A DNA stretch of 64,000 bases, taken from assembly GCA_947095535.1 (NCBI GenBank), contig OX352774.1, positions 213,392,965-213,456,964 of the forward strand, read 5' to 3'. This stretch comes from Poecilobothrus nobilitatus. Taxonomy: Eukaryota > Arthropoda > Insecta > Diptera > Dolichopodidae. A model generated the notes under the pieces. That model was not told where the DNA came from and made no database searches. It saw only the letters and a list, made by a program, of their open reading frames with translations. Position numbers and translations under genes: made by a program. Below, in pieces: positions 49,401 through 61,000 of this stretch (positions within the stretch are counted from its first letter, which is position 1; every line of letters begins with the position of its first letter).

Positions 49401-50240
49401 TGTCTGATCTGTGTCCATGAACAAACAAAATATGATAATGGCTACTGGATCTTTAACCGGGTAAAATCAAAAGTTGAATGATAGCAATTTTTATTATTTT
49501 ATATATCATATAAATTTACATGCACATAATAGTATAAATATATAACACTTATATAACATATAATGTATAATATATGTAGTATGTTGTTCGTAATTTTAAT
49601 ATACCACTTGAAAGAAAAAAAAAAAAAAAAACAAAGAGCTCTGTGCTTTATACTCTGTTATGACTGTTTGAGTTATTTTGAAAGGGAAACTTGAGAAAAA
49701 AAAAAACAATCAATTTAATAAAAGAGATAATAAATAATAAATAAATAAACAAATAAATAATAAAATGGCGGAAATATCATGCTGAGTGTTAATTTCGAAA
49801 GTTCAAAATAATAGAAGCAAAAAAGAACATAAAATATTTTTAAAGAATAGCTACATAGGTATCATAAAATATATGAATAATACTGAGTAGGTCAGTGATT
49901 TTTTGAGTGAAAATTATTTTTTGCTTTTATTATTTTAACTATATATAGATACTGTTGTATAATTAGAATATATTTTAATGTTTCTGATTCACTGATTTTG
50001 AGTTCATGATTTTAGAAATTTAACAATTTATATTTGAATTAATTAAAATTAATAAAATAAATTTAGTTGAGATTTTATTAATATGTTAATAATATTGACG
50101 AAAATTTTTGTTGAAAATTTTTATTAGCTTTTGTAATATCTTAGAGTTAGAGAGATATAAAAAAATAATACCTGAAGTCCTGCATTAAATAATTAAGTAA
50201 ATAATGTATTAATAGTTTCGCCTTAATAAAGATCTTTTCT
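46420..50240. other. Gene-free A+T-rich stretch
   Basis: There is no supported gene. It contains poly-A runs (47330-47350, 47725-47750) and GAT-like repeats near 47808. The frame at 48901-49203 (100 codons) is lysine-rich then poly-Phe from a T/C tract, and I do not regard it as a gene. Confidence 0.5.
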
Positions 50241-50287
50241 GGACTATAGCAAAATGGAGTGGAATAGTTTCCATTTTGCTATAGTCC
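50241..50287. repeat. Perfect 18-bp inverted repeat with 11-nt loop
   Basis: GGACTATAGCAAAATGGA (50241-50258) is exactly complementary to TCCATTTTGCTATAGTCC (50270-50287). One more A-T pair lies outside. A short stem-loop this exact in mostly degenerate DNA is either a young inverted duplication or the remains of a hairpin element. It is short for a typical animal microRNA precursor. Confidence 0.85.
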
Positions 50288-50710
50288 AAAATTTGAACAA
50301 TAATAAATAAAATTAAATACAGTTGGCGATTACCTTTTTGCTAACAAAATTTTAACTTCATTAGTTTTGAGATCATATACTTTCAAACTCTGTAATTTGA
50401 TCATAACAATAACTTAATTTACCAAAGCATAATGTAACTATCATATAGGTATATCTGGAAAAAAATTAGGAAAATATCAACCCACAAGCGACATTATATA
50501 AATAAATTTTGGAAAAAACCAGAAATTGAAAGCGATCAAATTAAGAATTTTATATAAGAAGACTTCGTAAAACGGGAAAATTGAAAAAGAAGCATATATT
50601 AAAAAGAAAACCATAAATATAAAATTGAAATTGAAATTATTTTCTCTGTCACAACTTACTATATCACAACTTACTACGAACACTCCTCGAAAATTTTATT
50701 ATCAAACTTT

Positions 50711-51339
50711 TTGGGGAGGGCCATGAAATCCCAAATTAACTATAATTCCCAAATTGCAAAATCCTAAAATATCAAAACGCCAAAACTTCAAAAAGTAAAG
50801 CAAATTTACAGATTTAAGAATTATCTACAAAATGTGGGGATTATTTAGTAAGGATTTCGGGTTCATCAGGATTATTAAGAAACAACTAAATATATATACA
50901 TATGTATGCGAGATTCTGAATTAGGAGAGACTTTAAAGGTGGATTCAAAATCAGAGTTTCAATCATTTGTTTAGTGGGAGATTGGTTGCGACAGCCGCTA
51001 TTATATATTTAAATATACGGAAAATAAATAATTGGGTGAGCCTTGTAGTTGGTTACAAAATCAGAGTTTTACGCTTTTTACAGAATATTTAGACAAATAA
51101 ATATAAATATGTAAGCATATATTATTTTTTACATTATTTTTTCAATATTTTTCGTATTTCACAGACTTACATTCAATACATTTGTTTTCAATAAATCGAC
51201 CCTAATCCGAAATAAAAAAAATTCAAAACGAATTATGATAAGAAAACTGCTTTGTCATTTTGGAATGACTTTGGATTTTGGAATTTTAGATTTTAGAATT
51301 TTGCGATTTTCAATTTTGGGATTTCGTGACCAACCCAAT
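50711..51339. mobile_element. Long-TIR element built from a CCAAAAT-type motif
   Basis: The left arm (50711-50800) starts TTGGGGAGGGCCATGAAATC and continues CCCAAAT, GCAAAATCCTAAAATATCAA. The right arm on the reverse strand (51339-51255) starts ATTGGGTTGGTCACGAAATC and continues CCCAAAATTG, GCAAAATTCTAAAATCTAAA. Both arms are arrays of an (A/T)CCAAAAT or CTAAAAT unit. The interior (about 450 bp) is non-coding. Length is about 629 bp. The layout resembles the element at 26113-26792 although the motif differs. No clear target duplication was found. Confidence 0.75.
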
Positions 51340-51344
51340 ATTTT

Positions 51345-54300
51345 GCTTCTTACATTGCAAAATCATATAACTAACTGCGTTTATATTTTAAGGAATTTGT
51401 GTTAAAATATGTTTTTTTGGTATGTTAAATAGAAAAATTTTTATATAATATACTAAAATACAGTATTTAAGAGTTATTTTTAGTTTGACATCAATTTTAA
51501 TGAATGGATATAAATATGATTCCTATAAAAATTGGATCATTTACAAAGCTTTTAATTTTGTTCATATAGGGACGCATTATACTCTTATAAAATACTAAAA
51601 AAAAAATTTTTTTTTCTTTCATTTTAACATTATTAACAATTCAATAAGCGGAAAATTATTTAATTATATTAAATTATTAAATTATTTTAAAAAGAAATTC
51701 ATTTTCTTCAAAACCACTTTTTTTAAAGCTGGGAAACTGACATTTTCAAAAAAAAAATATACAGTTTTGTTAATTTAACTTTTTTTTTATTTCAAGAATA
51801 TATATTAGAGTCTTAAGGATTATCTCATTAAATTATATATCTGAAAATTAAAATAAATACTAGAGATATAATAAATGTTTTCAAAAGATAAATTTAATAG
51901 AATTAAAAAAAAATCTAATTCATATTATTAGTTATGTTTATTAGTAATCTTATAAATATTTAAATTAATTTTTAATAATCAGATGAAAAAATTATAATGA
52001 CCAAACGATATTATTATATTTTATTATATGAAAATTAAAACATATATAATGATTTTCATAGAATAGCTATAAAATAATATATATATAATATATATATACA
52101 TATATTATTATTTATGCCAATTAATTTTCTTCTTTTGAATTTATTTATTTATTACACCCTCAGTCCTAAGACTAATTCAACAATAATAATATTTCATATT
52201 CATTTTATTTATTCTTTTTTTTTTTGCAATGTAAATAAAGGTCTTAAAATATGCATCCTTTTTTTTTTTTTTGTCATTCCAGTTCTTCTAAAATAACAAT
52301 CAATAAATTATAATTTAAATCTAAAATAATAACAATAGAAAAACAAAAACGAATTAAATTTACACAGTTTGAACCTTTAAAGTAAGCACTTTTTAAAGTA
52401 AGAAATAAAAACTTTAAAATCTCATTAAAATTGAATGTTTAATTTAATCCTTGTTTTCAATAAAAAATAATAAATCCTAATAATTATAAATATTGCATAA
52501 TATATATGACAACCCTTTTCATATAATATAGTTTTTAAGTGTTTAATCTTTTTGAAATATTTCAGGGCTCAACAATTTAATAGTGTTCTGGATATTTTTA
52601 TTTTTCAAAAATAAAAACTCCTTCTGAAGGATGATGTAAAATTTTTGTTGACAACCGAAGTTACATCGTAAATAAGAAACTGTTGTACATATTTGAATTT
52701 ATTAGAGGATAAAAAAGGGGATAATATTAAATACAACTTTATTTTATTTCAAATCACAAATTAAAGACCTATTGCAAAAGAGATATTAGATATATTTTTG
52801 AATAAATTTTTAAAAATGGAGGCTGTAATAATTTAAAAACAATTTTGAGTTATGCTCTAGACCGGTTGTAATATACCCAACACAACTTGGATGGTTTTCA
52901 ATAACCTTTTAAAATTTTTACCATCATCAATTAAAAATTTAAAAAAAGATTTTTGATTTTTCTAGGCAAATGCTCTTGTTCATAGTCATTAGCTTGTATA
53001 ATGGAGCTTTTACTGTAGCTGAAAGTAAGGAGCTTTTACTGTAGCTGAAACAAAAAACAACGCACAAACGTTCTTGTCAGAATAAACAATCAAAACTTAA
53101 TAAAAATTTGTATCAAAGTCATTTTAATGTAAATCAAAATTGCTACTCAAATTAAAATTAGATATTTGACTGTCGCATTGATATACAATGAATGAAGGAT
53201 TAATGGAATGGAATCGAATGTGACAGCGCAAAGTTGTGAGGAAACAGTATATAAAGCACTTAAAAAAGGAAAATAAATTCTGCCATAGCAGAAAAAAATA
53301 TCTATTTCTAACTAACTATATGTTTTAGAACAAAACTTTAAAATGGAATATGTTATAGATTGCACATCCCTGAAACTAACATCACATTCACATTTTCTTT
53401 CATTTATTTAATTTCAAACTTGTTATGAATTAAATAAAATTTTTTTTTTTTTTTTAAGTAATATTTCATTTTTAATTCAAAAACAATTTCACTCCCATTA
53501 TTCTTTTCAATATTCCCTTTAAAACTCATAATAATTTTTTCTTTTTGCAAAAGAATTTCTTTTAATCCTTTTGCAAAAAAAAATAAAAATAAAAAACATA
53601 AAAACAAGGATACGATTTACATCTGTTAACGCACTCTCTTTAATCTATTAAATTGAGTTCAAATGTGTCAATGCATTATGATTTTTTATCCATTTATCCA
53701 TTTAAACACCAGCCTGCTATGGTATATATAATTGTTGGATATATAAAAATGTACCATCCTAAAAGATACAAATTTTTATTTAATACCCGTTATTAAAATT
53801 TATAAAAATTATCACAATATGTGGTATAATAAAAAAAAAAAATAAATAAATAAAAAAAAAATGAAATAAGATGAAAGGATCATATTCCAAGTACATCCTA
53901 AGTAAATTATTTACTTTTCTAATGTAATAGGATACATTACAGTTAGTCAAGGATTCAGTATCATTTTAAAATTTAACATTTTATAATCGTTAAAAAGTTA
54001 CTAGATACAAATCTAATGGGACTTACTTTATCTATAAGATATACGTATATACATATGAGACATATCTATGAAATCATTAATTCTTTTATGTTTTTTTATG
54101 ATGAAATCATATAAATTATAACATAAAAGTCATAAAATAAGGGATAAAATAAAAAAAAAAAAGTGAAATTTTGAAAAAAACATTTTGCAAAAAAAAGGGG
54201 TTATTTTCAAATAATAAAAAAAAAAAAAATAGGATATACGATTATTTTATGTTTGTTTTTTGCATTGTATTGTAAATAATGTACATATAAATTTTACTGA

Positions 54301-55300
54301 CACTTTATATTTCTTTTTTTTTTTTTTTTGTAAAATTTTAAAAATTGAAAATCAATGTTTATCTTGTTATTTAATATTTTTTAATACACCAATTTCATTA
54401 CCAAATAATTTCAAATGGTGTTTCATTTCAACAAATAATACGCAAAAAAAAATCAAAGGGGTTCCATTTATGTTTGAAATTTTATTTGTTTTTTTTTCCT
54501 AAATTATGTTTGTCTTAAAAAGTTAAAACCCTATAAATAAAAAAAAAAATCTTTAAAATATTGCCAATTTATTATAAGGCATGATATTATAAAAATGTCC
54601 TGTTGTTGTATTAAAAACTATGTTTTTTTTTTTTTGCAAAGCAATTTGAAATGACACCAAATAATTAAGATTTATATACTTTGATTGTTTTTCAAAACCG
54701 GGATAAAAGTAGTTATATAAATAAAAATAAAAATAGTAAAATAAAATTAAAATTTAATTTAAAAAAAAATCAGCTGTCTCCACCACAGGACCGACCGCCA
54801 CTACATAAAAAGTACAATGCCAAAATTTATAGATTTTTTACATAATAATTTATATCAAAGCAAAATAACTTCTAATAATTTAATAACATTTTGTTTTATT
54901 CAATAAAAATAATTATATGCAATGAAATCGTAAAAATATATGTACATTCATTCATACATCCATTTATTATTATTATTGTAATGTAGATACATGATTTTTT
55001 TTTCATTCAAAAAATAATATTAAAAGTAAAAAATAATAAAAACTGTAAACAAATACAAAACCAAACATAAGATTAATATTAAATCTGCTAACAAAAATTT
55101 TACCGTTTTAATTTTATGTCATCAACAAATGAATAATATGCATTGGCATAGATATAAGTACATACATATGTATGTATAAAAATTTGTAGAGATATAAAAA
55201 AAAAACAAAAAAAAATTGTTCATATAAATTCATATGGAGTGTTACGTATGAAATTTGGACTTAGAAAAAAAATTAAATAAAAGTTAAAGTTAGTCGGATC
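51345..55300. other. Gene-free A+T-rich stretch
   Basis: There is no supported gene. A tight 26-bp duplication at 53003-53050 is listed separately. The rest is A+T-rich with TA runs at 52078-52105 and long poly-A and poly-T runs near 53830, 54150-54330 and 54615-54640. Confidence 0.5.
53003..53050 (+). repeat. Exact 22-bp direct duplication, period 26
   Basis: GGAGCTTTTACTGTAGCTGA is repeated exactly after 26 bp (53003 and 53029), with GTAA between the copies. Each copy also contains the partly self-complementary AGCT...AGCT. The identity of the copies suggests a recent slippage or repair event. Confidence 0.9.
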
Positions 55301-55305
55301 AAAAA

Positions 55306-55690
55306 ATGTTCTATGACAAAGTTGTTCCTCTTTACTTGTGTAACAACTTTTTTTTAATAATTTTTCTCACAAAATTTTTCTGTTACGAAATATTCGTAAA
55401 AAACTTAAAAAGTACACTAGTAAACTACCACTTGCGGTTGTCCGATTTGCTCCAAAAGCTTATCAATCCGAGATATTTACGTCAAAACCTTAAATATGAA
55501 ATTTCAAAAAATTCCGCTCAGTCGTTTAAGCTGTACACGTGTCCACAGACATACCCACACACGCACCCACACACACACACAGACGGACATCATGCCTAAA
55601 ATTTTTTTACAGCCTTCTCCACACCGGTGTAGTGCATTTTTGCGAAAATCTCGGGTACAAATTTTTAGTATGAAAACAATACCTACCTTA
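55306..55690 (+). repeat. Dispersed-repeat-like segment with AC-rich tract and CAGACGGAC
   Basis: It is G+C-richer than its surroundings. It runs from a cis-palindromic GTTGTTCCTCTTTACTTGTG...CAAC region through CCGAGATATTTACGTCAAAA, a TCAGTCGTTTAAGCTGTACA box and an AC-rich run (55545-55583). It then has CAGACGGACATCATGCC and TTTTACAGCCTTCTCCACAC. The layout of conserved text, purine/pyrimidine run, then CAGACGGAC is that of family A, but the wording is different. The 97-codon frame across it reads the AC tract as His-Thr-Pro repeats and is not a credible gene. Confidence 0.45.
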
Positions 55691-56908
55691 TATATTAATG
55701 TATGCGGTTGGTAATTAAAAAAATGTTATTAAGATATTAAATTATTTCAAATTTCACTTCACTTCACAAACTTGTTGGTTTGAGTGTAAAATGGTACATT
55801 TTATAATAGATTTTTTGAGTAAAATGGTACATTAAAAATTTGTCTGATACGAAAAATTCGTTTTCCTAGTCGTCCATAAAAATATCTAAAGTTATAAAGA
55901 CAATCAATTATTAAGAAAAACTTTAGTTAATTTTAAATCGAATTAAAAAAAAAAATAAAAATATAATTAAAAAGAATTACAAATGAAATTAATATATATG
56001 AGTGTTTTTTTTATATTTTATGAGTGCTTTTGTTAGATTTATTAAAATAGTACAATGTGTTTGATTATTTGATTTAATCTTTTAATCAAAAGACTTTTTA
56101 ATAGTCTTTTATTATAAATGATTTTACATTTTAATAGTAGTGTGGTAAAAATTTATTTGAACCTTAAATTTTATTATGTGATTTAATTTTTTTCTGTAGT
56201 TTCAAAGTTTCTTTCAATGTATGTTTCATAATTTCATAGATTTTTTTTTTTTTTTGACTAAATATCTCAACAACTTTCATCGAAATTAATTCATATTGGA
56301 TCCGATACATATTAGTTTATTTGTCGATAAGGTTAATACGAATTACTTAATTCTTAATTTATAGTTGATTTAGTTAAAATTATGTACACAAAATTCGGTC
56401 ACTAAATTCGGTCCCATAACGCTAACTAAAATATAAAACAAATACAATTTTCAATTCATTTTAATATTGTTCTTAGGAGTTATCTAAGTACTTTGTTTGG
56501 TAGATATTTTGATTTATAAATAAAGGGTCAAAAAATGAGCATACTAAATTCTTCATTTACCTTAAAAGTAATATTCTGCATCACTAAATTAAAATTTTTT
56601 TAGAATTATATTAAATTTTAACTATAAAAACTTTTACATACATTATATGGATTAAAAATTATATATTATGCTTTAATTTTCCAATTTTATGCTCTAAACC
56701 AGTTATTTAAATTAATATTTAAGTTTGTTCTGATTAAAATCAAAAAATACAGAAAACAAAAATTATTTGAATTTTAAAATTTTAAACCTACAAATATGAA
56801 ATAATTTATAAATTAAATCCACTAATTTACTATTAGAATGCATTCGTAATTGAAAATAAACAATAAAATTTATAACTTAGTTAATCATATTAAAGAAAAA
56901 TCTACATA

Positions 56909-56914
56909 CATATA

Positions 56915-56946
<32 letters not shown>
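56909..56946. repeat. TA dinucleotide microsatellite
   Basis: About eighteen TA units interrupted once by CA. Confidence 0.9.
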
Positions 56947-56947
<1 letters not shown>

Positions 56948-57965
56948 TAATATGTTGATCTTTTTTAACGTTACCTACTTTTAATTTTTATAAAAATTTA
57001 ATAGAGGTTGAAACCCTCATAATAAAAACATATCTTCTAAATTTTATTTGACACTTTAAATAGATGATGTCTACACTATATTTTATTATTAAAACTGTTT
57101 AATGATTTTGTTTTTTTTTTGCAAACATTGCAAAAAAAAAAAAATGCAAATCTAAATAAATTTATTGACATGCAAATTACTATTGTATAATTTTTTCCCC
57201 TTATAAACATATATAATATGTATATATAGTATATACATGTATCCATATTTTTTTTTTACGACTACTTTGTAATAAATTATACTTGAACCAAAACAAAAAC
57301 CTAAACCAAACACCCCTGGTTTCTTATTTCAGTGAACAATTGATTCAAAAGAAGTTATTATATAGTCAGCAAAAATGGAAAAAAAAAAAAAATTAGCATA
57401 TCATGGTAATTTATTTTTTAATCAGCTGGTATACATGATTTTACTCGTCTAACACCCTTCTTCCAACTGTGATCCCTCTATCACTTAACAAATATTCTAA
57501 TTTATTCATCTTCTATTGTATACAATTATAACTTTTTTTTTTTTTGCAACATATAGGGTTGAACAGAATTTACAATTGCTATCTTTCACTCTCTTTCTTT
57601 CTCAACACTCTTTTACACAAAAAAAATCATAATAGATTTCCAAAAAAAAAAAAAAAAAACCAAAGCAAATACAAAAAACAAAGAAGAATTTAAAACCTAT
57701 TACTGAAGCATAGCAATTGCTCTGACACACTTGGAAGCTTAAAACACAAAACGAGTGAAATTTTATTACTTAAGTTAATATCAAATGCATTTTTAATAGC
57801 TTGTCTTAAAAGTAAAACACAAAAGAAAAAAAAAAAGAGAATTTAAAATTTATTTTATAAAATTTACCTTAAAGCACTTCCGTACAACTGCATTCTACAA
57901 TTACTTCCAGCCTACCATTCTCAGCCTAAAACATGACAATTGGATTTTTTTTTTATTAGTAACAT

Positions 57966-58010
57966 AATATATATATATATATCATATATGTATAGATATA
58001 TATATATATT
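57966..58010. repeat. Compound TA microsatellite
   Basis: AT runs interrupted by CATATATGTATAG, followed directly by a poly-T tract. Confidence 0.85.
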
Positions 58011-61000
58011 TTTTTTTTTCTTCCAAATTAATGTACATTTTATTATTCAAATAACCTTAGGTAGATCTGCATAAATATAATCACATTTACAGATAAACAA
58101 CAAAACAAAAAAGAAAACAAATTTTATCTCAGTTCATATGAAAAATTAAAAGAAAAACAAAAAAAAAAAAACACTTTAAAACATCTTGTTATCTTTGAAT
58201 TTAGACCAAAAGCAAGATGTATCTTTCTTTTTTTTGATACATAACATGCCCTAATTCGATTGCATTTTATAATAAATTCTTTTTATAATCATCTTTCTCC
58301 TCCTCTTTCTATCAATATTCTTTTACTTTAAATTCATTTACCTATTCGTTCTTTTTTTTTTGTTTTTTAACATTTTTACATGGTCAGTCATGCCTACATA
58401 TTCTGCCTTCTTTTCGGCTCATAATCAACCAGCCATAAGCAGTTTTTCTGTTTATCTTTTGCTAATTTTCTTATTTTTAGTTATAAAATCCTGTTACCAC
58501 ACCATTATTTTATCTTTTATACTTTTACATTTTCTTTTTCTTTCTTATTCTTTCTTCTATTTCCATTTTTCTGCATATCTTATCTTTTTCTTTTAGATTT
58601 TTATATGATGTTGCTTTTAACAACAATCCATGTTGTTGTTGAATATTTAGCATGCATAATTGATATCATCAAACTAAGTTAATTTAAAAGTTATTTGATT
58701 TATAAGGTAAAATGACCAATTATTGTCATCTAAGTTTATCAATTTAATTACAAAAAAAATACAGGTTTTTGAATGCTTTTAAATCAAATTTTTTTTTACC
58801 TAATCGAGTATAATTTTTACAAACCTTTTAAAAATGAAGTTATCATACACATCTCCTAAAGAATCATAAAAGCAAAATTAGTTTAAGAAGCATTAAGATC
58901 AATGAACGAAAATACAAATTTTTTAACGATAATATAAATATAAAATATAAAATTGATATTGTTCAGGGAAATCATTTTAGAACAGATGAGTAAAATAAAA
59001 ATGATACATTTGATGACACGTTTTATTTTTAACATACTTGACTTACGTTTAATTTGTTGATATATCATCAATTGTAATATTCTGGGACTATTTATATTCT
59101 AGGACTGGGACAATTGAAATAATTTTAAACTCTATAGAACTTACAACTCTCTATTTCTTCTAATAGGATATTTTACTCTTTCTTTCAAATATATGTAAGG
59201 ATATTGATTATGTATGAAAAATACTCGCAATGGTAATTTTCTTTCTAAGCTTAAAAGATGCAATCAATTATGAACAATTGTTTCTTCTTATTTCTCAGTC
59301 CCAGTACTTTTGTAAAAATACTTTAAAATAATTCATAATTTTTGAATAATCCAAAAATTTTAGAATGATTTAGAAACAAAAACATTTTAGAATGATTTTC
59401 CTAAAACAGTGTAGTACAATTTATTGCACCCATGAATAGCTAATTTTAGTGTGTTTGAAGATATAAGCATTTTCTGATAATTCTGTCACGGTACAGCAAA
59501 TGTACACAAATTTATTAAAATGCATTCCTAAAGTATGGTATAGGCACTTTTAAAGTATGATCTGGTATAGTATATTTATAAAATACAAAAGTATTTTAAA
59601 GGTCTGGCCAGTTATTTAAAATCCCCCAAAAAAAAAACTCACCGCAATAATTTATAATTTACATAAAACACAAATAACCCCACATATAATTATAACATTA
59701 CCTTTTAACTTCTCTATATGATATGTGCCAATTACTCAAAAGTCAAAACATATAGGCAAATAACAGAATTATTTACCGTTCATTTTTAAAATTCAATATA
59801 TACGAGTACTAAAAAAAAATATTATCGTTCAAGTTAACAAAATAATATGATCGCAATCAACAACAACAACAAGATCAGACACTTGAAAAAGTAATGAATA
59901 AGGAAAAAAAAACTATAAGATGAATTTATTACCTAACGAACAATTAATCACCTTTTACATGACCAGGTGAATGAGTTTTTATAATATAATTATCGGTCGG
60001 CGGGATATTTTCACACTGTTATGATATCATAATACATACCAAGCATCCAGAAATACTTGATTTTTCTTTTATTTTCTGTTTTTGTTTAGTTTTTTTTGCT
60101 TCGGTTCTTTTTACATTTCACCCAACAACATGTTTTTTTTTCGATCTTGTTGAGTAGCTTTTCAATATTCATCCATGTTAGATTAAGAAAAACAGAATCA
60201 AAAAAAAAAACAAAAACCAAATAAAAATTTGTTAAAGATAAAAAATTAAAATCGGATATGACAAATCTAGTGGTTGTTAGTAGATTTTTCCATCTTTTAC
60301 AAAGCTGCCTGTCCGCCTGACTCTAATTTAAAAATTAACAAAACAAAAAAAAGAAATCTGACATTCAATAGTAAAGTAGAGGGCAAAACCATGTTTAAAA
60401 GATATAATTCATTAGAGTTATGTTCATAATTCATCTTGTTTAAAAAAAAACAAAAAAAAAAATTAATTTCATAATTTATTGCACCATTTAATTCTTTGTG
60501 GGTTGTAAATTCTTTTTTTGTTTTTTTTTTTTTTGCATTTTGATACCATCGTTGAATATGTCAGAGAAGGGACCATACTTTATTGTATAGTCAAATACAT
60601 TAAAGTCAAAACCCTTAAAGGTATTTTATATAATTAACTTCCATGTTTTTGTTGTTGTTTTTCTTTTGTTAATTTCACAACCAAAATGAATTAGTCTGGA
60701 CTTTACTTTTATAAAAGTTAAGAGGAAGCAAAAAATTAAATACAGAACATTCTTCAAAGACTTAAAAGAGAGACTAAAGAAACGGAACTTATAATAACAG
60801 CAGAGAATAACTGATTTTTTATTTTTTGAGTTTTTTACGACTGGACGAAATTTTTTTTGTTTAATTTTAACACATTTAGGATTTACATGATTAAATACAC
60901 GAATTTAAGCAAAAGCCAATATAAAAGTAAATCCTAATTTAAAAATTCCTTTTTGCACAATATTTTTGTTTTGTTTTTCTTTTCTGCTTTTCTTCTCTTT

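Noticed and set aside
55306..55599. 97-codon frame with a His-Thr-Pro-rich end
   Set aside because: The end is the AC-rich microsatellite, and the segment looks like a dispersed repeat rather than a gene.
57305..57415. Possible terminal exon after TTTCTTATTTCAG
   Set aside because: About 20 open codons ending in poly-lysine before a stop. The acceptor is good but chance is likely and nothing supports a gene.
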